A stretch of DNA of 47,849 nt from a virus. Shown here piece by piece: positions 25,244-32,560 of this stretch; position 1 is the first letter of the stretch, and every line of letters begins with the position of its first letter. The notes under the pieces were generated by a model. The model worked only from the letters and a program-made list of their open reading frames with translations. It was not told the origin of the DNA and searched no databases. The stretch is from IMG/VR virus record IMGVR_UViG_3300018954_000043, positions 1 to 47,849 of that record; one strand, 5' to 3'. A program made the position numbers and the translations under genes.

Positions 25244-25769
25244 TGTCTAATTTCAGCGTAAAAGTGAGACGGGCGCCGCCGCTCGTCACGTCCTGTTTCT
25301 CCGTCCATTCGCCCAACTCAATAGCCGCCTGCTTCTCGTGCTCCCTCAACTCGCGTAGCAACCCCGTATCGACCGCGTACTCTTCAACCACCTGAAAGTC
25401 TTCACCCTTGCCGATGCCCTTCACCTGACGGACCAGCAGGCCGGTATTGCCGCCGCCCGGCACGTCTTTCAGGTTCACGGCCCGCTGTCGAATAACCTCA
25501 GTCATCAATCGCTGACGCTCCTCAAGGGAAGCGAGGCGCTTTTCTCTATTGAGGATATTGCGAGCGGTCAATGCTGCCCTCACCTCCTCAACTATCTCCG
25601 CTACTCGGTTCTTGAAGCTTTCCTGAGTCTTCCATCGGGCAATCGTTAACCGCTTAACGCCAACTTCCGCCGCAATCAACTCGTCACTCAATTTATCCTC
25701 AGCGACGAGATGCGCGGCGCGCTCTCGTCGCGCGGATTTATTAGGTTTGCTTGTATCATTTTGTATCAT
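25218..25769 (-). CDS. terS: Terminase small subunit-like protein
   Basis: A 183-aa protein. N-terminal HTH (LSDELIAAEVGVKRLTIARW) of the phBC6A51 type, then a coiled-coil RNILNREKRLASLEERQRLM and a C-terminal beta tail. Position directly before terL and the HTH-coiled-coil order support the call. The start codon lies in a tandem ATGATACAAA/ATGATACAAG sequence; the second ATG is out of frame. Confidence 0.85.
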   Translation of the reverse strand: MIQNDTSKPNKSARRERAAHLVAEDKLSDELIAAEVGVKRLTIARWKTQESFKNRVAEIVEEVRAALTARNILNREKRLASLEERQRLMTEVIRQRAVNLKDVPGGGNTGLLVRQVKGIGKGEDFQVVEEYAVDTGLLRELREHEKQAAIELGEWTEKQDVTSGGARLTFTLKLDNAGSFENS

Positions 25770-25825
25770 TGTAGCCCGCTTTTACTCTTCTCCGACTTAG
25801 GTACCTACTTCTTCCTTGCCCCATA

Positions 25826-26056
25826 TCAGCCGCTCAGACCTTCCCGCGCGAACACGCCGAACGCGGTCAGACGCTTCCGGCGTCGGTCAATGTACAGATG
25901 ATCGTCGCAGTGCTTCTTGCCCACAGCAGGCGCCTCGCCGCATTCGGGGCATAGACCCGCCTCGCGCCGGGCGTTACGCAGCCGCCGCATCCTGACCGCG
26001 CCGGGCGATTCGTCCCGAAGCGTCACCGCCTGCGTCTTTGAAAGCGAACCCTTCAC
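25826..26056 (-). CDS. Small zinc-ribbon-like protein
   Basis: A 76-aa protein from GTG 26056 (GAGAGGAAG upstream); an earlier GTG at 26083 is possible. CPECGEAPAVGKKHCDDHL is a Cys3-His zinc knuckle followed by the basic YIDRRRKRL, so nucleic-acid binding is plausible. Located just before the terminase genes. Confidence 0.6.
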   Translation of the reverse strand: MKGSLSKTQAVTLRDESPGAVRMRRLRNARREAGLCPECGEAPAVGKKHCDDHLYIDRRRKRLTAFGVFAREGLSG

Positions 26057-26119
26057 GGCGTCACTTCCTCTCCCCGCACTCACCCTTCAGCTCGGGCAGC
26101 CGACAGAGGAGGGTGCGCG

Positions 26120-26467
26120 TCACCCGAGCGCCCCTACTCTTTCGGCCAGCTCGTCTGCGTCGAAGGGTTTGAACATCACCTCATCAACCCCGGCCAGCCG
26201 CGCACTCACCCGAACGTGCGGGTCATCGTTGCGGCCCGTTACCAGCAGAATCTTGCCCTTAAAGCCGTTGCGCCTCATCCGTTCGGCGGCCGTGAATCCG
26301 TTCATGCCGGGCATCATCAAGTCCAGAATCACGAGGTCGAAGAGCTTCGCCCGCTCCGCGGCGGCGGCCGCCTCGTACTCGGTCGCGGCCTCGTGCCCGC
26401 TTAACCTCAAGGTTGTGGCTACCACCTCGGCCGAGTCCTCCTGGTCGTCTACGACGAGAATTTTCAC
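26120..26467 (-). CDS. Single-domain response regulator (CheY-like receiver)
   Basis: A 115-aa receiver domain complete from start to end. Acid pocket D7/D8 (ILVVDDQED), phospho-acceptor D49 (LVILDLMMPGMNG), T77 (ILLVTGRN) and K100 (VMFKPFD) are all present, so it should accept phosphate. No output domain and no histidine kinase in the window. It starts 1 bp after the holin-like gene. Either an acquired host gene used to tap a host phosphorelay or to sequester phosphate from a host kinase. A receiver is rare in phage lysis regions. Confidence 0.9.
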   Translation of the reverse strand: MKILVVDDQEDSAEVVATTLRLSGHEAATEYEAAAAAERAKLFDLVILDLMMPGMNGFTAAERMRRNGFKGKILLVTGRNDDPHVRVSARLAGVDEVMFKPFDADELAERVGALG

Positions 26468-26468
26468 G

Positions 26469-26876
26469 TCACTTCCCCGCTCGCGTCTGGATGTACACCT
26501 CTAACACCGTTCCCACGATACGAAAGACGAACCAGATGGCCCCCACGGCGGCGGCGACCGCACCCCAGCGTTTGAGGGTCGGGACTAACTGCTTCTCCCG
26601 CTCCTCGGCCTCGCGCCTCGCCTGCTCCTTGTCTAGCGCCGCCTTGTGGGCGGCGTAGAAGCCCTCGACCTCTTTGTCGCGCCGCGCCTCGCCGTCGGCG
26701 AGCTTCGTGATGGCGGACTCGATCTTGTCAACGGACTTCTGGATGGGGGTGATGACCTCGGAGACGTAGAGACGGACGCGCGGACCCGGCGCGCCGTCGT
26801 CTCTGATGGCTTCCAGGCCCACCACCCGGCGGTCGAGGTTTGCGATCTGCTGGGCCATTTCGTTCAAGTCGGGCAT
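26469..26876 (-). CDS. Holin-like coiled-coil protein with C-terminal TM
   Basis: A 135-aa protein. Residues 1-90 are heptad-rich coiled coil (EMAQQIANLDRRVVGLEAIR, IQKSVDKIESAITKLADGEA), residues 100-124 one membrane span (KRWGAVAAAVGAIWFVFRIV), with a short basic tail. This is the layout of XhlA-like hemolysin/holin accessory proteins. Close to the endolysin cluster. Confidence 0.5.
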   Translation of the reverse strand: MPDLNEMAQQIANLDRRVVGLEAIRDDGAPGPRVRLYVSEVITPIQKSVDKIESAITKLADGEARRDKEVEGFYAAHKAALDKEQARREAEEREKQLVPTLKRWGAVAAAVGAIWFVFRIVGTVLEVYIQTRAGK

Positions 26877-27150
26877 CTTGGGCGCTTCCCCCTGGCGTTG
26901 AGGCGGCGGGGCGAGCCGCCCGCGTGCGTACCTACCCCGCTGAGGACGGGGCCGTGGATTGCCTTTCCGGTGTCAAGGTTGTACTCTCCCGCGCGGCCGT
27001 GGGCGCCGTTCGCCTGACCAGTGGGCGGCGCTCGCGGTTAAGGGGCCGGTCTCTGCGTCAACAGGGGCCGGCCTCGGTCGTCTCTGCGGGTTAGGCAGAG
27101 AGTGTCGGGCGGGGCAACGTAACGGCCACCCCGCCCGGCCGGCGGTCGTT
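26877..27150. other. Gap in the lysis region with gene remnant and hairpins
   Basis: No complete gene. A minus-strand frame from about 27030 to 26868 reads ANGAHGRAGEYNLDTGKAIH and GPVLSGVGTHAGG, which looks like the end of a degraded gene with no start. A 9-bp stem CGGGCGGGG/CCCCGCCCG (27106-27137) and a second stem CTCTGC/GCAGAG (27082-27100) follow the stop of the secreted-protein gene. Confidence 0.35.
27106..27137 (-). terminator. GC-rich hairpin after secreted-protein gene
   Basis: CGGGCGGGG, 14-base loop, CCCCGCCCG. It lies 14 bp after the stop of the leftward gene; no T-run on that strand, but a TTTT follows on the plus strand. Candidate partial terminator. Confidence 0.4.
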
Positions 27151-27489
27151 TTAGACCTTCATCGGCGGGTGCGCGGCGGCGCGGTTCGTGTTGTAGTCGT
27201 AGCCGGTGGCGACGTTGCCCCTGTGACGCTTGTTCGTATACGCGCGGCGGTCGGGCTCGGTCTTCTCGTTCGCGGTCAGGACGACGTGACGGGCCTGCGG
27301 CGCGACGATGGCGGGCGGGCTGGTGTCCACGACGGCGATGTTGATGGCGCCGACGGTCGTCTCGATCTCGGGCTGCTCGAAGGTCTGCACATGCGCGGTC
27401 TGTTGTGTGTCGCTCGGCGGCGACTCGGGCGCGAACATCGCCAGCGCCACGAAGGCGACGAGCGCCAGCAGGGAAAGGACTTTCTTCAT
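27151..27489 (-). CDS. Secreted or periplasmic protein in lysis cluster
   Basis: A 112-aa protein with a signal peptide (MKKVLSLLALVAFVALAMFA then PES). The mature part is Thr/Val/Ala-rich with a basic C terminus (NKRHRGNVATGYDYNTNRAA). Strong AGGAG before ATG. Overlaps the lipoprotein-like gene by 4 bp. Possible spanin-type or cell-envelope factor, but no family recognised. Confidence 0.55.
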   Translation of the reverse strand: MKKVLSLLALVAFVALAMFAPESPPSDTQQTAHVQTFEQPEIETTVGAINIAVVDTSPPAIVAPQARHVVLTANEKTEPDRRAYTNKRHRGNVATGYDYNTNRAAAHPPMKV

Positions 27490-27662
27490 GGTTTTCGTTG
27501 CTCCTGTTGTCTGCGGTTTAAGTTTCCCCTCGAATTAGGGCGAATATCATCCGAACAACCAACCCAACAACCAGAACACCCCACCGCCGCAGCCGCGAAC
27601 GCCAGCAGGAGAAGGGCGGCGCGGGCCGTGCGGCCCCGGAAGGCCGTAAGCAGCGCCCTCAC
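27486..27662 (-). CDS. Small lipoprotein-like protein (possible spanin subunit)
   Basis: A 58-aa protein from GTG 27662, overlapping the stop of the upstream 41-residue frame. Hydrophobic RAALLLLAFAAAAVGCSGC has a lipobox-like AAVGC, then a short polar tail. Small outer-membrane lipoproteins next to an endolysin are often Rz1-type spanins, but the Pro-rich tail typical of Rz1 is absent. Confidence 0.45.
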   Translation of the reverse strand: MRALLTAFRGRTARAALLLLAFAAAAVGCSGCWVGCSDDIRPNSRGNLNRRQQEQRKP

Positions 27663-27784
27663 CGTCTCCACCTCGGCTTTTTCCTGTCTTTGTACTTAAC
27701 GCCGCTCATGTACCGCTCGCGCGCCGTCAACTCGGGCATGGCGTTCAGCCGCCACATGAAGAGAAGCCACTCGGCGGTTGCCAT
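27659..27784 (-). CDS. Very small lysis-region protein
   Basis: Forty-one residues (MATAEWLLFMWRLNAMPELT... KYKDRKKPRWRR). Start overlaps the endolysin stop (TGATG) and the stop overlaps the next GTG, so it is bridged by two translational couplings. Amphipathic N terminus and strongly basic C terminus suggest membrane contact. Confidence 0.45.
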   Translation of the reverse strand: MATAEWLLFMWRLNAMPELTARERYMSGVKYKDRKKPRWRR

Positions 27785-29304
27785 CACTTAACCACCTTCA
27801 CATCTTTAAGATTCGGGTCCGCCCCGATGCGGGTCGTCTCAAGGGTTATCTCGTGCGCCTGCGCCTTCTTTTGCATCTGCATGGCCGTCTGCCGCTCAAT
27901 TAAGGGCTTGACGACGAGGGCCACGGCGACGAGCACGCCGACGGTCAGCCAGAGCATGTGCGGGTTGGCGCGGTAGTACTCGGCAGAGGCGGTCAGGTAA
28001 TTCCAGCCGATGAAACCCGTGGCCGACGTGCCGGTCAGCCACACGGTCAGCTTGTTTCGCAGGGTGTCGGAACGGGCGGCCGTGATAAGGACTTTGCCGA
28101 GTTCGCCCCCGCCGAGAACTTCCGCACCCTTCTCCTTCGCCCTGTCGGTCACGCTCTGGAAGATGCCGCCGGGGGTGTAGCTGCTCCCGCCGTGCTTCTC
28201 CAACCAAGCGTCCTGCCGTCGCAAACTGGCGTCGATCAGCTCCTGCACGGGCTCGGCCGAGGGCGGCGCGGGCCACGTACTCGGGTCGTTCAGATAGATG
28301 TAGCCCTCGGAAGTTTCAGGCGGCGGGGCCGCAGTATCCGCCACACCCCCGCCGCCCTCGTGCGCCGATTCAGACCCCCCATCCGTCTCGGCAGCAATGG
28401 TGGGCGCGGTATGTTGTGCGTCCTGAAAAGGAGCGACCGCGCCCTGTTCGCCCGCAGGAGGGGCGGCGGGCGAGTCCATGAGTTTTGCCGGCGTCAAGGC
28501 CAACTGCCGGTAAAGTTCCCGCATGGTCGCGGGGCCGGCGATGCCGTCAACCCGAAGGTCGGAGACGGCCTGCCACCTCTCAAGCGCCGCAGTTGTGGTC
28601 GGCCCGAACTCGCCGCTAACGTCCGCCGGCTTGAGGAAGCCGAGGGCGGCGAGGCCGTTCTGTAGGTTCCACACCTCGCGGCCCTGGTCGCCCTCGCGTA
28701 GCAGTTTGGTGGCGGGTGAGGGTGCGGGCGGGGCCGGGGTCTCTTCACTGTCGAGCGCGGGCGGGCTGTCAATGGCGACCGCCTTCGCCACCCTCTTCAT
28801 CGGGGCCGGGCGCTTGCCGGCTTTGGCCTCTGAGATTTCGAGGCCGGCAACCTGGACGTGGGCGGGATCCCACCCTCGCGTCACCTTCGCGGGGTCCGTC
28901 TCGCCGTCGAGAATCTTCCTTAGCCGCTCCTTCTCCGCATCCTTCAGCCCGAAGAAGCCGCCCCACCCTAAGCCGGCCTTCAAAGCGGCGCGGCCAACGT
29001 CGAGCCAATAGTCTTCCCCGGCCGTCCAAAGCCGGTCGGCGTCAACGATGTCTGCGGCGAGCGAGCCGGGCTTGCCGTCCTTCGTGGTGGCACAGTGAAA
29101 GCCCCACTTCGCTTTCGAGACGCCCTGCCGGAACTTCCTCAACTGCGTCTCGGGCGAGCGCCACACGTCGCCGTCTATCACGGGGCGGTGGCCCTGCGAT
29201 TCGAGGTATTCGAGGCACATCGAAACGCGCTCGCGGATGGAGGGGTCTACTTTTTCCAGCCGCTCGGCGTTCGCCTTTTTGCGTTGCGCTTCTGTTAGTG
29301 CCAT
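27784..29304 (-). CDS. Endolysin: M15-like peptidase, PG-binding domain, C-terminal membrane anchor
   Basis: A 506-aa protein. Residues 1-160 resemble VanY/M15 L-Ala-D-Glu peptidases: H70 (KWGFH), D85 (SLAADIVD) and H149 (WDPAHVQV) are candidate zinc ligands, with a longer H-to-D loop than usual. Residues about 195-265 are a PG_binding_1 domain (REGDQGREVWNLQNGLAALG, DGIAGPATM). A Pro/Ala/Gly-rich linker follows, then one or two membrane spans near 425-465 (LWLTVGVLVAVALVVKPLIE). The membrane part is unusual and suggests an anchored or self-exporting enzyme. Confidence 0.8.
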   Translation of the reverse strand: MALTEAQRKKANAERLEKVDPSIRERVSMCLEYLESQGHRPVIDGDVWRSPETQLRKFRQGVSKAKWGFHCATTKDGKPGSLAADIVDADRLWTAGEDYWLDVGRAALKAGLGWGGFFGLKDAEKERLRKILDGETDPAKVTRGWDPAHVQVAGLEISEAKAGKRPAPMKRVAKAVAIDSPPALDSEETPAPPAPSPATKLLREGDQGREVWNLQNGLAALGFLKPADVSGEFGPTTTAALERWQAVSDLRVDGIAGPATMRELYRQLALTPAKLMDSPAAPPAGEQGAVAPFQDAQHTAPTIAAETDGGSESAHEGGGGVADTAAPPPETSEGYIYLNDPSTWPAPPSAEPVQELIDASLRRQDAWLEKHGGSSYTPGGIFQSVTDRAKEKGAEVLGGGELGKVLITAARSDTLRNKLTVWLTGTSATGFIGWNYLTASAEYYRANPHMLWLTVGVLVAVALVVKPLIERQTAMQMQKKAQAHEITLETTRIGADPNLKDVKVVK

Positions 29305-29573
29305 CAGTCCAGAATCTCCACGGTCAGCCGCACCCGGCTGCCCTTCTTCGCCCCCTTCGGCAGCCGTTCATAGGTCAAATCCTCGGCCCCGCCGGGGAAG
29401 TCAATCGTGGCCGTGTTGTCCTGCATCACCTCTATGCGCCCCACGGCCACGACCATCGGACGGCCGCCCGAGCGGGGTTCGGAGACGGTCGTGGCCTTGT
29501 TCGCCTGCGCCGCCTCGGCGGTGACGTATTGGCCGGATTCTGCGGAGCGGTGGTTGCGTTTTCTTTCGCGCAT
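29304..29573 (-). CDS. Small conserved-looking phage protein
   Basis: An 89-aa protein beginning MRERKRNHRSAESGQYVTAE, with SGQYVT...ANKATTVSEPR, a pattern I associate with small phage proteins near lysis or virion genes; the rest is beta-rich (VAVGRIEVMQDNTATIDFPG). Function unknown. Overlaps the endolysin start by 1 bp. Confidence 0.6.
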   Translation of the reverse strand: MRERKRNHRSAESGQYVTAEAAQANKATTVSEPRSGGRPMVVAVGRIEVMQDNTATIDFPGGAEDLTYERLPKGAKKGSRVRLTVEILD

Positions 29574-29656
29574 AAATGACGAAAGCCCGCCTGTCCCGAA
29601 AGGCCGTCAAGGCGATTCGGTGCAAGCGGGCTGGCTCCTGGTGAGCGTCGTTACCC

Positions 29657-29833
29657 TTAGTCTAAGATTTCAAGTTCGTCGGGCCAGTCGTCCGAGTCAA
29701 TCAGGCATTCGCCGGAGTCAAGCGCGGCATCCTCCTGCTCTCGCCGCACATTCGTCCAGAGGTCGGCGGCTTCATCGGCGGCCCGCCCGAGTGCGCGGAT
29801 GGCTTCGGCCGCTTCTTCAAGACCTGACATCAT
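29657..29833 (-). CDS. Small acidic protein
   Basis: A 58-aa protein starting at ATG 29833, overlapping the preceding stop (ATGA). Mostly helical and acidic (LEEAAEAIRALGRAADEAAD, CLIDSDDWPDELEILD). Acidic mimic-like composition is compatible with a binder of host proteins, but this is not more than a guess. Confidence 0.5.
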   Translation of the reverse strand: MMSGLEEAAEAIRALGRAADEAADLWTNVRREQEDAALDSGECLIDSDDWPDELEILD

Positions 29834-30066
29834 TCCGTCAGCCCGTGCCTCTCTCTCAACTCGTGAATCATCCGCTGGTGCTGCTTGATCTGCCACCGGA
29901 CGAAATCTAAATCAGCCGGGGCGATTTTAGCACGATTCGCCTCTTTTTCAGCGGTAAACTTTTGGCAGTCGCACAGCAGGCAGCCCCCCAGCACTAACGC
30001 AGGTTTCCCCTCGGCCCTCTGCCGGGTGTGGTTGTCGCGGGGGTGGGGGCAGTTGGAGCAGTTCAT
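29830..30066 (-). CDS. Small zinc-binding protein
   Basis: A 78-aa protein from ATG 30066, overlapping the HNH gene stop by 4 bp. CSNCPHPRDNH and CLLCDCQKF supply two Cys-rich clusters, followed by a helical part (LDFVRWQIKQHQRMIHELRE). Unknown role. Confidence 0.6.
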   Translation of the reverse strand: MNCSNCPHPRDNHTRQRAEGKPALVLGGCLLCDCQKFTAEKEANRAKIAPADLDFVRWQIKQHQRMIHELRERHGLTE

Positions 30067-30497
30067 CCTTTGGCCCTCCTCATGGCGCCCTGCCGAAAGC
30101 TCTGCGCGATCTTCAGCGAATGGATGACGTGCCCCATCAGGCCGGGGTTGCGGTGGCGCGCCGACCACGCTTCGAGCACCCGCAGCAGGTCGCGGTATTC
30201 GGCGTCGGTCTGGAAACCTTTGGCTTTGTTACAGCCGGAGCAAACAAGTTGGAGGTTGCTGAGACTCGCGCGCCCGCCGCGCTTCAACGGCGTCGAGTGG
30301 TCAACCGAGAACGTCCGCGGGGTTAGCGTCTGATTGCAGTAGGCGCACAGAGGACGAGACCCTAATGCGCCCGCCAGCCACACGCGAAACTCTTCGAGCG
30401 TGTAGTCGGGCGCGGCCCGCGCGGCGTCGTCCCGATAAATCTGGTAGGAGCGGCGCGTGAACTGCGGCCTGGTCGCGGGCCTGCGCTTTGCCGGCAT
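30063..30497 (-). CDS. HNH endonuclease
   Basis: A 144-aa protein from ATG 30497 (start overlaps the previous stop). CAYCNQTLTPRTFSVDHSTP has the first zinc pair and the catalytic DH, then LSNLQLVCSGCNKAKG the second pair and Asn. A phage HNH of this type may assist packaging or act as a free-standing nuclease; it is far from terL, so a homing or early-gene role is equally possible. Confidence 0.85.
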   Translation of the reverse strand: MPAKRRPATRPQFTRRSYQIYRDDAARAAPDYTLEEFRVWLAGALGSRPLCAYCNQTLTPRTFSVDHSTPLKRGGRASLSNLQLVCSGCNKAKGFQTDAEYRDLLRVLEAWSARHRNPGLMGHVIHSLKIAQSFRQGAMRRAKG

Positions 30498-30748
30498 CAG
30501 TACAAATCCTCGCTGTACAGCAGGGGCGGCCATTGGAGCTTCTGAATCTGACCCGACTTTATTGCAATCACCGCCCCCTCGATTCGGTCAACGAACCGCC
30601 CCGCGTCGGTCACGAATCCTTGCTTTCCGCCGATGGGCGTCTTGAATCCGCGGCCGGCGAGGTCGTGAATGATGTTGTGGTGGCGACGGCCGGTGTAGAC
30701 CTCGCCGTCGAGCAGGATTGCAGCCTCTTTTATTCGCTCAGTCGGCAT
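30497..30748 (-). CDS. Conserved phage protein of unknown function
   Basis: An 83-aa protein from ATG 30748. The pattern AAILLDGEVYTGRRHHNIIH, then GKQGFVTDAGRFVDRIEG-A and the ending LYSEDLY is one I recognise from many unrelated phages without known function. Confidence 0.75.
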   Translation of the reverse strand: MPTERIKEAAILLDGEVYTGRRHHNIIHDLAGRGFKTPIGGKQGFVTDAGRFVDRIEGAVIAIKSGQIQKLQWPPLLYSEDLY

Positions 30749-30887
30749 CGTCACTTCCCTTCGACCGGCTTCTCATTAAAGCAATAATCACGAAGCTCGC
30801 CGCGCAAAACGATGCGGCAGCATTTGGGGCGCCAACCGCGCACAAGATGAATGAGGCCGCGATACAAATAGCAAAACAAATCATCAT
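30738..30887 (-). CDS. Small two-segment hydrophobic protein
   Basis: Forty-nine residues (MMICFAICIAASFILCAVGA, then NAAASFCAASFVIIALM) and a polar C terminus. Overlaps the following gene by 11 bp. Would be a small membrane protein; too short to assign. Confidence 0.5.
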   Translation of the reverse strand: MMICFAICIAASFILCAVGAPNAAASFCAASFVIIALMRSRSKGSDDAD

Positions 30888-30950
30888 TGAATCACCGTCT
30901 CTCACCCCCGGCCCGAGCAGGGTCAGCGTACAGGGGGCCGCGGGAGGGGG

Positions 30951-31385
30951 TCAGGCCCGAATCTCGACTCTCCCATCCGGCCACACGATGTAAACGAGCG
31001 TCCGCCCCTCGGCGTAATCCTCCGTCTGCCACGTCCCGCTCCCCCGCAGCGATTTCGGCTTTTGCATCTGCTTCGGCGCGACGATAAGGGCCGACGTTTC
31101 CCCCACGATGTCCATACTCCTCTCAAAATAACCCTTAGCCGTGCGCATCACATCGCCCTGACAGAACGCGCGCAGCGCGGGATTGAGCGGAGGGTGAATC
31201 ACGATGTTAATGCCCTCGACGCGGGGGAGGCTTACCAAGCGGCAAATGCTGTGAAACTCTCGGTCGGCGCCCACGCAGTCGCCGTGGTGCGCCTCCGTGA
31301 CGGACAGGCGCTTGACGAGTTCGAGCACCTGAATGTTTTGCGCGCCCGTCATATCCTCGCGCGTTCCCGTAAAGCCAAGTTTCAT
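30951..31385 (-). CDS. SLOG/Rossmann-type nucleotide-binding-like protein
   Basis: A 144-aa protein. MKLGFTGTREDMT with EAHHGDCVGADREFH is the SLOG-superfamily N-terminal pattern; RGSGTWQTEDYAEGRTLVYI gives the typical GT-W motif and final strand. These proteins bind nucleotides or nucleotide-derived signals. In a phage it could metabolise or sequester such a signal; no evidence beyond fold. Confidence 0.7.
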   Translation of the reverse strand: MKLGFTGTREDMTGAQNIQVLELVKRLSVTEAHHGDCVGADREFHSICRLVSLPRVEGINIVIHPPLNPALRAFCQGDVMRTAKGYFERSMDIVGETSALIVAPKQMQKPKSLRGSGTWQTEDYAEGRTLVYIVWPDGRVEIRA

Positions 31386-31434
31386 CGTCAGGTTGTGCGA
31401 ATAAATCCATCATGCGTGTAGCGCGCTGGCTTCG

Positions 31435-31542
31435 TCAGTGCGGGAGTCTCGACACGGCCGTCAGCATGTCGCCGCACGCCTCGACGAGCAGCAGCGTAAC
31501 GACGACGGCCAGAAGCCAGAGGGCGGCGACGGTCCTGCTCAT
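31435..31542 (-). CDS. Tiny membrane protein
   Basis: Thirty-five residues with one hydrophobic span (TVAALWLLAVVVTLLLVEAC). Starts 2 bp after the previous stop with GAGGGA upstream. Belongs to the set of one-TM miniproteins in this block. Confidence 0.4.
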   Translation of the reverse strand: MSRTVAALWLLAVVVTLLLVEACGDMLTAVSRLPH

Positions 31543-31544
31543 CG

Positions 31545-32159
31545 TCAGTTCCCTCTGGCGAGCGTCGCGTTCATCACGGCCCGCTCAATCTCGGTCAAAT
31601 CCCACTGCGCCACTACGGCGTAGAGCGGCCCCGTGACGTGCGTCAGGAGCAGCGGGTCAACCGGCGCGACGGGCTCCCACCGCGCCACTTCCCAGAGGAT
31701 GTAGTAGTTGCGGTAGGCGTCTGCGGGCCTGCACTGCGGCGGGATGATCGGCGCCGGCGCGCGGTGAACGTCCAAGCTGCTAAACTTGGCGTTCTGCCTG
31801 TCGAAAGTCTTCTCAGGAAACTCGATCCGCGCCGTCCCGGCCCGCGTCTTCGTGCGCGGCATCACGAACTCTCGCGTGCCGGCCATGATCGCCGTGCCGC
31901 GGTATTCGAGGCGGCAGAAGACCTCCTTGAAGTCGGCGCGGACGACGGCGAGTTTCGGTAGCTTCGTCTCCTCGTGGACGCCGACGGCACGCATCGTCGC
32001 TTCGAGGTCGAGCAGCGCCCGCCCCTCGGCCAGCGCCGCGTAAGACCGTGCCAGCGCCCGATCCATCGCCGAGTGTGAGCGTCGCGCCGCGGCCAGATAG
32101 GCATCGCGGGCCGCAGCGGCCTTCTCAGGGTCTTCAACCGTGATCGAAGTGAACTGCAT
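31545..32159 (-). CDS. Unknown protein in early block
   Basis: A 204-aa protein behind AAGGAAGGAGACG. First 70 residues are helical (EKAAAARDAYLAAARRSHSA), the middle beta-rich (FCRLEYRGTAIMAGTREFVM), the end helical. VPRT/MPRTKTRAG segment is basic. No family recognised. Confidence 0.6.
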   Translation of the reverse strand: MQFTSITVEDPEKAAAARDAYLAAARRSHSAMDRALARSYAALAEGRALLDLEATMRAVGVHEETKLPKLAVVRADFKEVFCRLEYRGTAIMAGTREFVMPRTKTRAGTARIEFPEKTFDRQNAKFSSLDVHRAPAPIIPPQCRPADAYRNYYILWEVARWEPVAPVDPLLLTHVTGPLYAVVAQWDLTEIERAVMNATLARGN

Positions 32160-32345
32160 TTAGCGTCTCCTTCCTTTCACTTCCTGAGCTTCGTGGAAAA
32201 GCTCCTTCCGCGCCCGGCTCACCCTCGCCTGCCTGTTCGCGGGCAACCCCAGCGCAACGGCCAGATCAGTCGCCGGTCGTGCGGTGTGAGCGGCTGTTGA
32301 GCTGTCGTGGTCGTGTCGGGCATCCCGGTCCCCTCCAAGCGTCAA
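32160..32345 (-). CDS. Small unknown protein, start uncertain
   Basis: Up to 61 residues from TTG 32345. The C-terminal half (LAVALGLPANRQARVSRARK) looks like a helix-turn-helix, but the N-terminal part is low-complexity His/Ala. A competing ATG in another frame with a better ribosome site (GGAGGGGACCGGG) gives a 34-residue frame. Only the C-terminal part is convincing. Confidence 0.3.
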   Translation of the reverse strand: MTLGGDRDARHDHDSSTAAHTARPATDLAVALGLPANRQARVSRARKELFHEAQEVKGRRR

Positions 32346-32359
32346 AGTTCGTCAAAGCC

Positions 32360-32560
32360 TTACCCTTCGCCGCGACCTTTGCGCCTCTCTCGCTCCCGCT
32401 GCTTGCGCAGGGCCGCCGCGCAATCGCACCGCACGACCCGGCCTTCCTCGTCCTGAAGCACGTGGGTCTTCCCCGCGCGCTCGACGTGGACGGCGCCGGT
32501 GTTGAAACACCTCGCGCACGTCTCGCCCCTCGTGTAGCTGAAATCCTCGCGCGCCTGCAT
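32360..32560 (-). CDS. Small Cys-rich protein
   Basis: A 66-aa protein; CARCFNTGAVHVERAG then VVRCDCAAALRKQRER form a CxxC...CxC cluster like a zinc ribbon or a truncated DnaJ-type finger. Overlaps the replication protein stop by 1 bp, so the two are coupled. Confidence 0.6.
   Translation of the reverse strand: MQAREDFSYTRGETCARCFNTGAVHVERAGKTHVLQDEEGRVVRCDCAAALRKQRERERRKGRGEG

Noticed and set aside
30718-30993. Plus-strand 91-codon frame
   Set aside because: Opposite the small two-segment membrane gene; sequence not protein-like and no ribosome site.
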